From Nitrosomonas sp. Nm166 (GTDB lineage: Bacteria > Pseudomonadota > Gammaproteobacteria > Burkholderiales > Nitrosomonadaceae), in assembly GCF_900112825.1 (NCBI RefSeq), contig NZ_FONE01000033.1:1-39352 (forward strand): DNA of 39,352 bases, written 5' to 3'. Shown in pieces: positions 9,186 to 17,953 of this stretch. The first letter of the stretch is position 1, and every line of letters begins with the position of its first letter. The translations under genes and the position numbers were made by a program. A model generated the notes under the pieces. That model was not told where the DNA came from and did no database searches. It saw nothing but the letters and a program-made list of their open reading frames with translations.

Positions 9186-9430
9186 TAAGGACGTGAGATG
9201 AGCAAATATGCACAATTCACTGAGCGAACCTGTCATGGCTGTTTATTTCTGTGATCCACATAACCCATGGCAGCAGGGATTGATTGAGAACACCGGAGAT
9301 TGTTGCGCTAGTATTTGCCCAAGGGGACAGGCTTGTCTGCTATATGCAAGAACAACTTGATACTATTGCATTGAGCTTGAATACGCGCCCGAGAAAGTTG
9401 CTTCGGTTCCGAATCCGCTAAATTTCCTAC
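9186..9430 (+). pseudogene. IS30-family transposase remnant
   Basis: Across several frames the plus strand reads MSKYAQFTER, then AVYFCDPHNPWQQGLIENT, then NTRPRKLLRFRIR-like residues and PLNFLLSINC. This is the C-terminal catalytic part of IS30 transposases (family pattern '[28 protein letters not shown]', then 'LNTRPRK.L...P'). Several frameshifts are required and no N-terminus is present. Together with the adjacent IS5-type remnant it shows repeated insertion and decay between the sugar operon and the injection-system locus. Confidence 0.7.
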
Positions 9431-9796
9431 TAAGCATTAACTGTTCCCGTTAGTTGAATCCGGAAATCCACCCCTGCTTTTGACTTCCCTGTATTTATTG
9501 TCTATACGTTTCTAAGCGATTACTTAAATAAAAATAAGTAAATTGCTTATTTACTTATCAAATTGTCAGACTTATTGTGAGAACAAGGTAACGATCTGAG
9601 GGGATTTTTGGATAAACCAGCAAATCAGTAGAACTTAGAGCTTTCCAAAATCGCTACTGAACACCAACTGTTGCAGTTAATTCTTGAATTCGCCAGGTAT
9701 TATTAATTGATGCCAGACGATCCTATATGAGCAGGGGGTCAAGGAGTTGAATATTAGTATGCCGTCTAGGAATTATGAATCAGATGAGATGATGGA
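9431..9796. other. Intergenic DNA upstream of the injection-system locus, no gene seen
   Basis: About 370 bases with stops in all frames and no recognisable coding fragment beyond the end of the IS30 remnant. The stretch becomes AT-rich near 9530-9560. The right end leads into a candidate promoter. Confidence 0.5.
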
Positions 9797-9825
9797 TTGG
9801 CATATTTCATATAACCAACCATTAT
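9797..9825 (+). promoter_or_regulatory. Candidate sigma70 promoter for the first gene of the eCIS locus
   Basis: TTGGCA (9797-9802, five of six matches to the -35 consensus) is followed after exactly 17 bases by CATTAT (9820-9825, four of six matches to the -10 consensus). Transcription would begin near 9832, about 30 bases before the preferred ATG at 9863. Hexamers of this quality occur by chance, so confidence is moderate. Confidence 0.4.
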
Positions 9826-9862
9826 TAGTTATTTGAACAATAATATCGATGAGGTAAACGTC

Positions 9863-10528
9863 ATGGAACTAGAAATGGAATCACAAAATACGCACAAGAA
9901 TGCTTCAAAGAGTATCGAATGTCCAAGTTCTCCTGTACCAGATGACTTTGAGTTACCTTCCAAGCCTGCCGATGATTACTATAAAAAAATACCACAAGAG
10001 CAATTAGATCTGATAGGCGGGATAAGAACGAAAGATTTAAATGCTGCAAGTGAGAAGCGAGAGGATGAGACTGAAACGGCGAAAAATGCTTATCAAACAG
10101 CCCAAGATGCCTATGAAAAAGCAGTAAGAGAAAAAGATAGCGCTATAAAAGGTTTAGAAACAAAAAGTAAAAACAAGAAGACAGAGTTGCTGCGCGTATA
10201 CAAAGAAAACTTGGTTAAATTATTACCAAAAGGCTGCGCTATAACAGGCAAAGATAACCTTCCCCTAGCAGAAAGAGTCCCGCCAGATAAATTAGCGCTT
10301 CATATTGCAGAGCTAAAGAAATCGCTAGCAGACGAAGATCTAGATTACACAAAAAAATTAAAAGAAATTAAAGTTAAGTTAGCAGAGGCAGAAAATTTAT
10401 GGGCAAAAGCAAGGATTGATTATGAATCAGCTGATTGTGAAATAAAATTCACTGAAGCGCAAGCAATTAAACAGGCTGATGTAGTATGGCAGACCAGTTT
10501 GAGTAAATTAGTGGAACAGTACAAGTAA
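9863..10528 (+). CDS. Coiled-coil protein of unknown function at the head of the eCIS locus
   Basis: This is not a family I recognise. The frame is open from a TTG at 9833, but ATG 9863 is preferred because GAGG lies seven bases upstream; the product is then 221 residues. After about 40 polar, Pro-rich residues (SSPVPDDFELPSKPADD) the rest is highly charged and helical (repeated K/E/A stretches from about residue 60 to 110 and 150 to 200), consistent with long coiled coils. There is no signal peptide, cysteine-rich motif or membrane segment. It lies 198 bases before the sheath gene on the same strand. Its place and helical nature would suit a tape-measure or chaperone-like role, but nothing proves that it belongs to the particle. 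Confidence 0.6.
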   Translation: MELEMESQNTHKNASKSIECPSSPVPDDFELPSKPADDYYKKIPQEQLDLIGGIRTKDLNAASEKREDETETAKNAYQTAQDAYEKAVREKDSAIKGLETKSKNKKTELLRVYKENLVKLLPKGCAITGKDNLPLAERVPPDKLALHIAELKKSLADEDLDYTKKLKEIKVKLAEAENLWAKARIDYESADCEIKFTEAQAIKQADVVWQTSLSKLVEQYK

Positions 10529-10613
10529 ATTGTCGTGTATGTATACGAAAGCTGTATTGATGGAACAGTTCTATAGGAGAGGAGGCAAAAAGTAGGAAAA
10601 GTTAAAGATTAAG

Positions 10614-10648
10614 TAGGCGAATAAAGTAAATAGATGCAAATTCGCCTA
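10614..10648 (+). repeat. 9-bp perfect inverted repeat upstream of the sheath gene
   Basis: TAGGCGAAT (10614-10622) and ATTCGCCTA (10640-10648) are perfect complements separated by 17 bases, in the untranslated region before the sheath gene. It could be an operator or a leader RNA hairpin. No T run follows, so a terminator is unlikely. Confidence 0.5.
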
Positions 10649-10687
10649 TCCACTGGTTTATCAAATCTGATCAAGTTGATGAAAATC

Positions 10688-10706
10688 GCCGAGACTGCAA
10701 CTCGGC
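10688..10706 (+). promoter_or_regulatory. Small leader hairpin close to the sheath ribosome-binding site
   Basis: GCCGAG (10688-10693) pairs with CTCGGC (10701-10706) around a seven-base loop. It ends about ten bases before the AAGGAG ribosome-binding site of the sheath gene. It may tune translation or stabilise the message of this highly expressed structural gene. This is an inference from position only. Confidence 0.35.
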
Positions 10707-10726
10707 AAAGAAAAAGGAGATGCAAA

Positions 10727-12223
10727 ATGCCAGTCGCAGTGAGTTATCCAGGTGTTTATATTGAAGAGATTTCCAGTGGAGTGCGGACAATTACTGGCGT
10801 TGCTACGTCAATTGGACTTTTCATTGGCTGGGCGCCCAAGGGAGCGACCGATCGCGCAGTACGTATAACTAACTTCCCTGACTACGAGCGTGAATTTGGC
10901 GGACTCGATACGCGTTCGTTGCTTGGCTACTCGGTACGTCATTTCTTTGAGAATGGTGGTTCGGATACCTACATTATCCGACTAGTTGGTGCAGGTAATC
11001 AGATCGCATCGGTCGCAATCAACGGTAATCTTACAGTATCTGCCTCCTCGCCAGGCGAGTGGGCTAATAAACTGCGTATCCGCACGACACAGCGCGCCGA
11101 CGATCCATTACGTTTCCGGATTGATATCATTAATGAGAATAATGCGGTACTTGAGTCGTTTGCGAATTTATCGATGGATGAAAAAGAGGCACGTTTTCCT
11201 CCTAATGTCATAAACGGACGCTCACGATTGATCAGTGTCACTGCTACCAATGCAGCAACGGCGCCTGGGGACGGCATAGTCGACCTCAAAGGCACGACTG
11301 CTGGTGCGGATGGTACAGTGCTTGCGCCTACAGGCCCCAACGCAGCAGCCTTCAATACTGCTGTACTTAAATGTTTTGATATCGGCTCACTGACTGATCG
11401 CATTGATATCTTTAACATTGTCTGCGTGCCTGGTTTAACCGATGCTTCTACATTGTCGAGCCTGCAAGGCTACTGCCGTGAGCAGCGTGCCTTCCTGATT
11501 GTGGACAGTCCTGAGGGTGAGACAGTAGCAAACATGCAAGCTAATGGTACCGCCAACATTACCGGCGACAATGCTACCAATGCTGCAATTTATTATCCAT
11601 GGGTACGTTGGGCTGATCCAATGCAGGCCGGAGCTGTACGAGCATTCCCGCCATGTGGCTTCATAGCAGGTGTTTACGCGCGAACCGATGCTACGCGTGG
11701 TGTCTGGAAGGCTCCTGCGGGTAGTGAGGCCAGTCTCAATGGCGCAATTGGTCTTGAATTAGCAATGAGCGATAAAGAAAATGGTCAACTCAATCCGTTG
11801 GGTATTAATTGCCTGCGTGTACTGCCAGTGTATGGCAATGTAGTTTGGGGCTCACGTACGCTGCATGGCCAGAATGATCGTGGTTCAGAATCGAAATACG
11901 TACCAATACGGCGCGTGACGCTTTTCATCGAAGAGAGTCTTTATAGAGGCACTCAATGGGTTGTTTTTGAACCCAACGATGAACCGTTGTGGGCGCAGAT
12001 CCGCCTCAATATAGGTGCCTTTATGAATAGTTTATTTCGGCAAGGGGCATTCCAGGGTCGATCACCGCGTGAGGCCTATTTTGTCAAGTGTGACAAGGAA
12101 ACAACGACACAGGACGACATTAACAAAGGCATTGTCAACATTCTAGTGGGCTTTGCCCCGCTCAAACCTGCCGAGTTTGTCATTATCCAGATTCAACAGA
12201 TAGCTGGCGAAATCCCAACTTAA
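10727..12223 (+). CDS. Contractile tail sheath protein
   Basis: This is the sheath that surrounds the inner tube and contracts to drive it forward. The product is 498 residues from ATG 10727, chosen because AAAAAGGAG lies just upstream and MPVAVSYPGVYIEEISSG is the standard sheath N-terminus; the frame is open for 31 further codons upstream without a better start. Family features are the YPGVYIEE arm, GLFIGWAPKGATDRAVRITNF, a FENGGSDTYIIRL block, and at the C-terminus RRVTLFIEESLYRGTQWVVFEPND and GRSPREAYFVKCD. Those C-terminal blocks form the conserved part that meshes with neighbouring sheath subunits. Only one sheath gene is present, whereas Afp and PVC carry three. The tube gene follows after 12 bases. 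Confidence 0.95.
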   Translation: MPVAVSYPGVYIEEISSGVRTITGVATSIGLFIGWAPKGATDRAVRITNFPDYEREFGGLDTRSLLGYSVRHFFENGGSDTYIIRLVGAGNQIASVAINGNLTVSASSPGEWANKLRIRTTQRADDPLRFRIDIINENNAVLESFANLSMDEKEARFPPNVINGRSRLISVTATNAATAPGDGIVDLKGTTAGADGTVLAPTGPNAAAFNTAVLKCFDIGSLTDRIDIFNIVCVPGLTDASTLSSLQGYCREQRAFLIVDSPEGETVANMQANGTANITGDNATNAAIYYPWVRWADPMQAGAVRAFPPCGFIAGVYARTDATRGVWKAPAGSEASLNGAIGLELAMSDKENGQLNPLGINCLRVLPVYGNVVWGSRTLHGQNDRGSESKYVPIRRVTLFIEESLYRGTQWVVFEPNDEPLWAQIRLNIGAFMNSLFRQGAFQGRSPREAYFVKCDKETTTQDDINKGIVNILVGFAPLKPAEFVIIQIQQIAGEIPT

Positions 12224-12235
12224 GGAGTCACGAAA

Positions 12236-12760
12236 ATGGCACAGTTTAGCGTTAATGCACAACGATTCGATCCCTATAAGAATTTCAAATTCCGTGTGAA
12301 ATGGGATGGTAAGTATGTTGCTGGTATAAGCAAGGTTGGTGCGCTCAAACGATCAACAGAGGTTGTGGAGCACCGGGAAGGCGGTGATCCATCGAGTAGC
12401 AGAAAATCGCCAGGGCGAACCAAATATGAGGCGATTACCTTGGAGCGTGGCGTCACGCATGACACCGAATTTGAGAAGTGGGCCAATAAAGTCTGGAATT
12501 ATGGTTCAGGCTTGGGTGCAGAGGTTTCACTCAAGGATTTTCGTAAGGATCTCATCATTGAAATGTACAATGAAGCTGGGCAACTAGCGATCGCTTATAA
12601 AGTGTATCGCTGTTGGGTATCTGAGTATCAGGCACAGCCAGATCTCGATGCGAATGCGAATGCAGTCGCTATTCAGACCATCAAGCTTGAGAACGAAGGT
12701 TGGGAGCGCGATTATGAGGTTGCTGAACCCGCAGAGGAGAGCTTTACTGAACCGCAGTAA
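12236..12760 (+). CDS. Inner tube protein (T4 gp19-like)
   Basis: A 174-residue protein of the gp19/Hcp-like tube family that stacks in hexameric rings inside the sheath. The family pattern is clear: DPYKNFKFRVKWDGKYVAGISKVGAL near the N-terminus, then VVEHREGGD, KYEAITLERGVTHD, FEKWANKVW, FRKDLIIEM and a closing IKLENEGWERD. The start has AAGGAG eight bases upstream. A single tube gene is present, whereas Afp/PVC carry two. It sits directly after the sheath gene, the normal order in contractile systems. Confidence 0.95.
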   Translation: MAQFSVNAQRFDPYKNFKFRVKWDGKYVAGISKVGALKRSTEVVEHREGGDPSSSRKSPGRTKYEAITLERGVTHDTEFEKWANKVWNYGSGLGAEVSLKDFRKDLIIEMYNEAGQLAIAYKVYRCWVSEYQAQPDLDANANAVAIQTIKLENEGWERDYEVAEPAEESFTEPQ

Positions 12761-12787
12761 TCTGCGGCTAAAGTAAAGTGAATCATC

Positions 12788-13561
12788 ATGCATAACCTAT
12801 CGGCCACCGAACTCTTGACAATTTGGGAGCATACACTGAATCAATCCCCTGTCCATAGGGCATTGGGATTGCTCACAGTTGCTTTCCCAGAGTACACGCC
12901 TGAGCAATTGGCTCGCCTGAGTATTGGTCAGCGGGACACGCTTCTGCTGAATCTACGCGAGCGCTTGTTTGGTTCGCGGCTAGACAGCACGATAGCTTGT
13001 CCACAATGCCAGCAGCAGATTGAATTGGCTTTCAGCACTTCTGATATACGGGTTGAGCCAACTCCGTCTGGTGTTAATGATTCGGCGGCTACCGCGATGT
13101 CGCTGACGCTGGAAGGTTACAAGGTTAATTTCCGCCTGCCGAATAGCATTGATTTAGTATCGATAGAAACTTGCACTCCTGCTGATCATGCACATGAGCA
13201 ATTGCTGCACCAGTGCATTCAATCCGTCACCCGGCTAACAGAGGATAATGACCAGGAGGAAACCTCAAATGATGTCCGCCAGTTGCCCGCCTCGCTGATT
13301 GATGCCATAGCCGAGCGCATGGCTGAGGCAGATCCACAGGCGAATACGCAGCTAGCATTAACCTGCCCGGATTGCAGTCATGTATGGAATGCTACGTTTG
13401 ACATCGTGACCTATTTGATGGATGAAATCCATCGCTTGGCCAAGCATATACTGCAAGAAATTCACAATTTGGCTCGTGCTTATGGGTGGCGCGAGGCTGA
13501 CATCCTGGAAATGACTTCTATACGACGCCGGGCTTACCTTGAATTACTGGGATTGGGCTAA
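12788..13561 (+). CDS. T4 gp26-like baseplate protein with zinc ribbon
   Basis: A 257-residue protein matching the baseplate family often found next to eCIS tube genes. The signature is QLARLSIGQRDTLLLNLRERLFG followed by two cysteine pairs, C71/C74 (CPQC) and C193/C196 (CPDC), that should form one zinc ribbon with the segment between them inserted. The C-terminal part (YLMDEIHRLAKHILQEIHNLARAYGWREADILEM) is helical and typical of the family. Its likely role is in hub assembly at the baseplate centre, as for T4 gp26. The ribosome-binding site is weak. The gene lies between the tube gene and the low-complexity gene. Confidence 0.75.
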   Translation: MHNLSATELLTIWEHTLNQSPVHRALGLLTVAFPEYTPEQLARLSIGQRDTLLLNLRERLFGSRLDSTIACPQCQQQIELAFSTSDIRVEPTPSGVNDSAATAMSLTLEGYKVNFRLPNSIDLVSIETCTPADHAHEQLLHQCIQSVTRLTEDNDQEETSNDVRQLPASLIDAIAERMAEADPQANTQLALTCPDCSHVWNATFDIVTYLMDEIHRLAKHILQEIHNLARAYGWREADILEMTSIRRRAYLELLGLG

Positions 13562-13578
13562 TTGAAGGAGAATGGACA

Positions 13579-14610
13579 GTGCAAAATTATCTCAACCAGC
13601 TCGCATTAAGAATTCAGCAACCGGAGCTCGGCGTACAACCGCGTCCGTTATCCCGATTCGAGTCGCCGCACTATTCAATCTTTGAATCTTCCGAACCCTC
13701 CGAGTCTTTCGTGCCAATGACAGCGGAAGCATCTGGTGAGCCAGAATCGCTATCTGATCAGTTTATTTCTGCCAGAGTCAGCGCAGACAAGTCCCCACAG
13801 CTGACTGAGAGTAGGGGCCTTAATAAATCCCAAACTGTAGATTCCATGACCGAGACTTCGTCTGCAACGGAATCACACCAGCCATATTCATGGAAAGAAG
13901 TCGACCAAATAACTATCGGTGAGCAACCAATGGCACAAAATGGTCGAACCCCACGAGCTGCAGAAGAGCCAATTAAACCTGTTGTGCAAGTAGAAAAGCC
14001 TGAAGAAATAAAAACCTCTTCCCTATATAAACCCTCATCAGAACGAAGAGAACTCTCTGAGCCAACCGAGCGTGCTATACAGGGAGAACGAGAACAGATG
14101 ACGCCAAGTGCAGAAATCAAAAAACCGCTCGATACATCAAGCGTGGTTACGGCCGACTTATCAGCGCGCCAGCAATTTGCGGAAAAGAAAGCATCTTGCG
14201 TCCAAATTGAAAAAGAACACATACGACCTCTTCTAAACATAGAAAATCCAGAGCAAAAGAAAGCCTCAAATTCAGCGCATACTGTCTCGTCTCGTGGAGA
14301 AATGCTGGGAGGTGCTGAGTCTTCCGAAGTGCAGCCATTGTTTGAACGAAGATCGGACTTAATGCCGAAATCTAATTTCTCTTCCGCGCAAAGGAGAGAA
14401 ATTTTTAAATTATTTGCTGAATCTACTGCTCTACAGCATGCAACGGAGCAATCGGCCGATGAAACACTGCCTACTATTCAGGTCACTATTGGGCGCATCG
14501 AAGTGCGTGCCACTGTAGCAGCAACACCAGCACGAAAGACTCCCGCTAAATCATCGGCAATGAGTCTGGATGACTACTTAAAGCAACGTCAAAGTGGGGT
14601 GCGATCATGA
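13579..14610 (+). CDS. Low-complexity eCIS-associated protein
   Basis: This 343-residue frame starts at GTG 13579, with GGAG about ten bases upstream. The N-terminus MQNYLNQLALRIQQPE and the C-terminus IQVTIGRIEVRATVA, ending in SLDDYLKQR, look conserved. I recall similar ends in proteins from other eCIS loci. The roughly 260 residues between are rich in Ser, Glu, Pro and Lys with repeats of the type 'PEEIKTSS' and 'PEQKKASN', so they are probably disordered. There is no signal peptide or membrane segment. The stop overlaps the DUF4255 start by four bases (ATGA). Function is unknown; a flexible linker, adaptor or length-setting role is possible. Confidence 0.7.
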   Translation: MQNYLNQLALRIQQPELGVQPRPLSRFESPHYSIFESSEPSESFVPMTAEASGEPESLSDQFISARVSADKSPQLTESRGLNKSQTVDSMTETSSATESHQPYSWKEVDQITIGEQPMAQNGRTPRAAEEPIKPVVQVEKPEEIKTSSLYKPSSERRELSEPTERAIQGEREQMTPSAEIKKPLDTSSVVTADLSARQQFAEKKASCVQIEKEHIRPLLNIENPEQKKASNSAHTVSSRGEMLGGAESSEVQPLFERRSDLMPKSNFSSAQRREIFKLFAESTALQHATEQSADETLPTIQVTIGRIEVRATVAATPARKTPAKSSAMSLDDYLKQRQSGVRS

Positions 14611-15860
14611 GCAGCCCGGATGCACTGGCGACCGTTACTGCAACCTTGCGCCATTTACTGTCTGGTGCGGCAGCAACAGTGAGCACTAAACCGCCCAGCA
14701 TCGCTCGCCAGGGAGAAAACGGCGAGCAAATCAACATCTTTCTCTACAGCACACATTACAATTCAGCGTTTAGCAATTTTCCGATGCCCGGTGAGGCAAG
14801 AAGCGGAGAAAATGCTTATCCTCCTTTGCCCTTGGTGCTGAAATATTTGATTACGGCCTATGGCGCAAATGATGATGATATTTCAGGCCAGCAGCTTATG
14901 GGACGGGCGATGAGTATACTGCACGATCGCCCCTTGCTAGGCAGAGTGGATATTGAAGGCATCACTCCGGATTCTGGTCTGCATCGACAAATTGAGCGAG
15001 TTCGTATCACACCTGATACTTTGAGTCTGGATGATATGTCCAAGCTCTGGAGCAGTTTTCAATCGGCGGAATACCGGCTCTCCACTGGCTACCAAGTCTC
15101 TGTGGTGCTCATTGAGAGCACGCGAATAAAAAGCGCGCCATTACCAGTATTAAAACGCGGCGAGCAAGACCAGGGTACCGATGTGACTGCTGCACCGTCA
15201 CCCTCCATTTCAGGCTTACGCTTTCCAAACCAAAAACCAGCCGCTGAATTTGGCGATTTGATTACTATCCTGGGAGAAAATCTGGCTGGCGATAACATCG
15301 TCATCCGTTTTCAGCACCTGCTTCTGGTCCATTCGATGGATCCATCAATTCCAAAACCGATTGATCTTCTTCCAGAATCGGGCAGAACCGATACTGAGAT
15401 AACTGTCAAGCTGCCGGATCAAGCAGATGATGCGCCTGTAGGATCGAAATGGCCGGCAGGATTTTATTCGGTTTCGCTACTGATAAAGCGTCCTAATATG
15501 CCTGCCTGGACAAGCAATGCGTTATCCATGCCTTTGTCCCCAAAAATAAAATTGGTCGATCCTGATCCTCCTTCCGCACCTGCGGGTAATGTCGAATTAA
15601 CCATCGAATGCTTGCCACAGATTCTGCCCGATCAACGCGTTTTGTTGTTGTTTGGTGACCGGACCATCAAACCAGATGCTGTCAGCACACCCGCCAATCC
15701 CTCTGCAGCCAGCACACTAACTTTTACAGTCGAAAAGGCAAAAGCCAGAGCTATTCCCTATGTAGTGCGTTTGCGCATAGACGGTGTTGATAGCATTCCG
15801 GTAGATTTTTCCGGTGATACACCGCAATTCGCCGATAACCAACAGGTGAACATCACATGA
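14607..15860 (+). CDS. DUF4255 (Afp16/Pvc16-like) tail cap/terminator protein
   Basis: The N-terminal half (about residues 1-190) is a DUF4255 domain: QINIFLYSTHYNSAFSNF, PPLPLVLKYLITAYG, LMGRAMSILHDRPLL and LSLDDMSKLWSSF. This family caps the distal end of the tube and sheath in Afp and PVC particles. The remaining 220 residues look like two immunoglobulin-like (IPT/TIG-type) beta domains (SGLRFPNQKPAAEFGDLITILGENL and PKIKLVDPDPPSAPAGNVELTI), which may extend or decorate the cap. The gene overlaps both neighbours by ATGA, indicating tight coupling to the AAA+ gene. Confidence 0.9.
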   Translation: MSSPDALATVTATLRHLLSGAAATVSTKPPSIARQGENGEQINIFLYSTHYNSAFSNFPMPGEARSGENAYPPLPLVLKYLITAYGANDDDISGQQLMGRAMSILHDRPLLGRVDIEGITPDSGLHRQIERVRITPDTLSLDDMSKLWSSFQSAEYRLSTGYQVSVVLIESTRIKSAPLPVLKRGEQDQGTDVTAAPSPSISGLRFPNQKPAAEFGDLITILGENLAGDNIVIRFQHLLLVHSMDPSIPKPIDLLPESGRTDTEITVKLPDQADDAPVGSKWPAGFYSVSLLIKRPNMPAWTSNALSMPLSPKIKLVDPDPPSAPAGNVELTIECLPQILPDQRVLLLFGDRTIKPDAVSTPANPSAASTLTFTVEKAKARAIPYVVRLRIDGVDSIPVDFSGDTPQFADNQQVNIT

Positions 15861-17953
15861 GCGACCAAGAGAACTGGAATGAAATCAACCGCAAGCATCT
15901 GGCAACAATGATTGTCTGGATTCGCCTGCAGTTGCAGCGACTTATTCCAGTTGCCAAACCGCCATCAGTAAAGCAAGAAGAGCCGAAAATGCTGAGCAAC
16001 TGTTTCCGGTCTAATCGATCTGGTAAAAAAGAAGAAAAGAAAATGCTTACCCCACCAGTGGCTGCTTCAATTGACGAAGCCATAGCGCGTGCGCGGCAAA
16101 AAATGCTTGAACTGGAAAAAAATAATCCGCCACCGGCACTCAGTCTACTGGCCAGTAATCTGGGATTATCAGAATTTGACCGTAATGTATTGGCTTTGTG
16201 TGCTGCAGCAGCGCTGGACACGAGAATTATCAGTCTTTGTGCCAAAGTGCCAGAAAATTTAAACAAGCCTTATCCAACGTTTGCACTGACTTTTACTCTG
16301 TTCGATAATCCAGATTGGGGTACCTTGTCGCCATATGGTCCGTTGCGTCATTGGCGTTTATTGGAGATTAATCAGCCAGGCGCGCAACCACTGACAAGCG
16401 CCACATTGGCTATCGATGAGCGCATTGTCAATTATCTCAAGGGATTAAATTATCTGGATGATCGCTTAGCACCCTTGATTGATCCGATGAACATTCAGAT
16501 TCCTGAAGGTAGATTGCCGCCTTCTCAGCAACAAATTGTCGACAATATCATTGTAAACATAAAGTTCTCAAATAGTTTGGGACAGATACCGGTGATTGAG
16601 TTGCTTGGACATGATTTAGCCAGTAAGCACCAGGTGGCTGGGATAGTCGCTACGGCACTAGGTTTAAATCTTAAAACCATCAGCTTTAGAGTTTTGCCAG
16701 ATCAAATCGGAGACTTTGAAACCTTTACCCGGCTGTGGCACCGCGAATCGTTATTGATGCCCTTGGCGCTGTATATTGAAGTGGATGGCATGGTAGATGC
16801 TGAGAAAACAAAGCTCAAACGTTTTCTTGGGCGCAGTAGCGGTGTAATTTTCCTCGATATTCAGGACGCCAAAAACGAAGTAACTCGTGACCGTCTATCG
16901 GTTGAAGTGAACAAGCCAACGTCTGCAGAACAAGAGCAAATTTGGATTAAGGCTCTGAATGGTCAAGCGCTGGACTTGGCGCAACGGATAGCGGAACAAT
17001 TTTCATTTGATCAAAATGAAATTCTGCATCTGACAAAAATAGCTCTGAGTCAAGCAGCCGGGAACGAATCTGAGCTTAACAAAAATCTGTGGCAGATCTG
17101 CCGTGTCGCAGCACGCGAGGGCATGGAACAATTGGCCCAGCGTATCGATGCCAAAGCTGATTGGGAGCAATTGGTGCTTCCTCCAGAACAAAAAGCGCTA
17201 CTTCAGCAAATCACCGATCAAATTGCTCAACGCAACCGTGTTTACGATACCTGGGGCTTTCGCGAAAAGATGAATCGTGGACTAGGCATCAATGCTCTCT
17301 TCGCTGGCGAAAGCGGCACTGGCAAGACCATGGCCGCGGAAGTGATCGCCAATGAACTTCAGCTCGATCTGTTCCGCATCGATCTGTCGCAAGTGGTAAA
17401 TAAATATATCGGCGAGACGGAAAAAAATCTGCGCAAGTTGTTCGATGCTGCAGAAGACAGCGGGGCCATCCTGTTCTTCGACGAAGCCGATGCCCTGTTT
17501 GGCAAACGCAGCGAAGTCAAGGACAGTCACGACCGCTATGCCAATATCGAAATCAATTATCTGCTGCAACGCATGGAATCTTACCGGGGACTGGCAATCC
17601 TGGCGACCAATATGAAAAGCGCGCTGGATAAAGCCTTCATGCGGCGCCTGCGCTTTATCGTCGAGTTTCCATTTCCCGGCAGCGAGGAACGCAAGGAAAT
17701 CTGGCGGAAAATATTTCCATCCAATACCCCAATTGATGAGAATCTGGATCTTCAACGTCTGGCAAAAATGAATCTGACTGGTGGCAACATCCACAACGTA
17801 GCGCTGAATGCAGCCTTTCTCGCGGCGCAGCAACCTGACGGCAAGGTGACCATGCCGTTGATTCTGAACGCAGCGCGTACCGAATTTAAAAAACTGGAAC
17901 GTCCTGCGAAAGAGTCCGATTTTCGCTGGCTGGATAAGACGGAGGCCAAATGA
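15857..17953 (+). CDS. AAA+ ATPase of the eCIS (Afp15/Pvc15-like)
   Basis: A 698-residue protein whose C-terminal third is a AAA+ module. Walker A GESGTGKT lies at residues 484-491, Walker B LFFDEAD has D542 and E543, ILATN is sensor 1, and MRRLRFIVEFPFP carries the arginine-finger region. The preceding ~400 residues contain the all-helical N-terminal domain typical of eCIS ATPases (LLASNLGLSEFDRNVLALCAAAALD) and a degenerate second ATPase-like domain. In Afp-type loci this ATPase is needed for assembly or stability of the particle. It acts in the producing cell's cytoplasm and is not a structural part of the tube. Start and stop overlap neighbours by four bases each. Confidence 0.95.
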   Translation: MSDQENWNEINRKHLATMIVWIRLQLQRLIPVAKPPSVKQEEPKMLSNCFRSNRSGKKEEKKMLTPPVAASIDEAIARARQKMLELEKNNPPPALSLLASNLGLSEFDRNVLALCAAAALDTRIISLCAKVPENLNKPYPTFALTFTLFDNPDWGTLSPYGPLRHWRLLEINQPGAQPLTSATLAIDERIVNYLKGLNYLDDRLAPLIDPMNIQIPEGRLPPSQQQIVDNIIVNIKFSNSLGQIPVIELLGHDLASKHQVAGIVATALGLNLKTISFRVLPDQIGDFETFTRLWHRESLLMPLALYIEVDGMVDAEKTKLKRFLGRSSGVIFLDIQDAKNEVTRDRLSVEVNKPTSAEQEQIWIKALNGQALDLAQRIAEQFSFDQNEILHLTKIALSQAAGNESELNKNLWQICRVAAREGMEQLAQRIDAKADWEQLVLPPEQKALLQQITDQIAQRNRVYDTWGFREKMNRGLGINALFAGESGTGKTMAAEVIANELQLDLFRIDLSQVVNKYIGETEKNLRKLFDAAEDSGAILFFDEADALFGKRSEVKDSHDRYANIEINYLLQRMESYRGLAILATNMKSALDKAFMRRLRFIVEFPFPGSEERKEIWRKIFPSNTPIDENLDLQRLAKMNLTGGNIHNVALNAAFLAAQQPDGKVTMPLILNAARTEFKKLERPAKESDFRWLDKTEAK

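Noticed and set aside
9833..9862. TTG start for the coiled-coil gene
   Set aside because: It would nearly coincide with the predicted transcription start and lacks a ribosome-binding site, whereas ATG 9863 has GAGG at good spacing.
10634..10726. N-terminal extension of the sheath gene
   Set aside because: ATG 10727 has AAGGAG upstream and gives the conserved MPVAVSYPGVYIEE start; the extension overlaps a leader hairpin and looks non-coding.
10999..11418. 139-codon minus-strand frame inside the sheath gene
   Set aside because: Antisense shadow of a confidently identified gene, with no family motif or ribosome-binding site.
17282..17833. 183-codon minus-strand frame inside the AAA+ gene
   Set aside because: Antisense shadow covering the Walker motifs of the real gene; composition follows the complementary codons.
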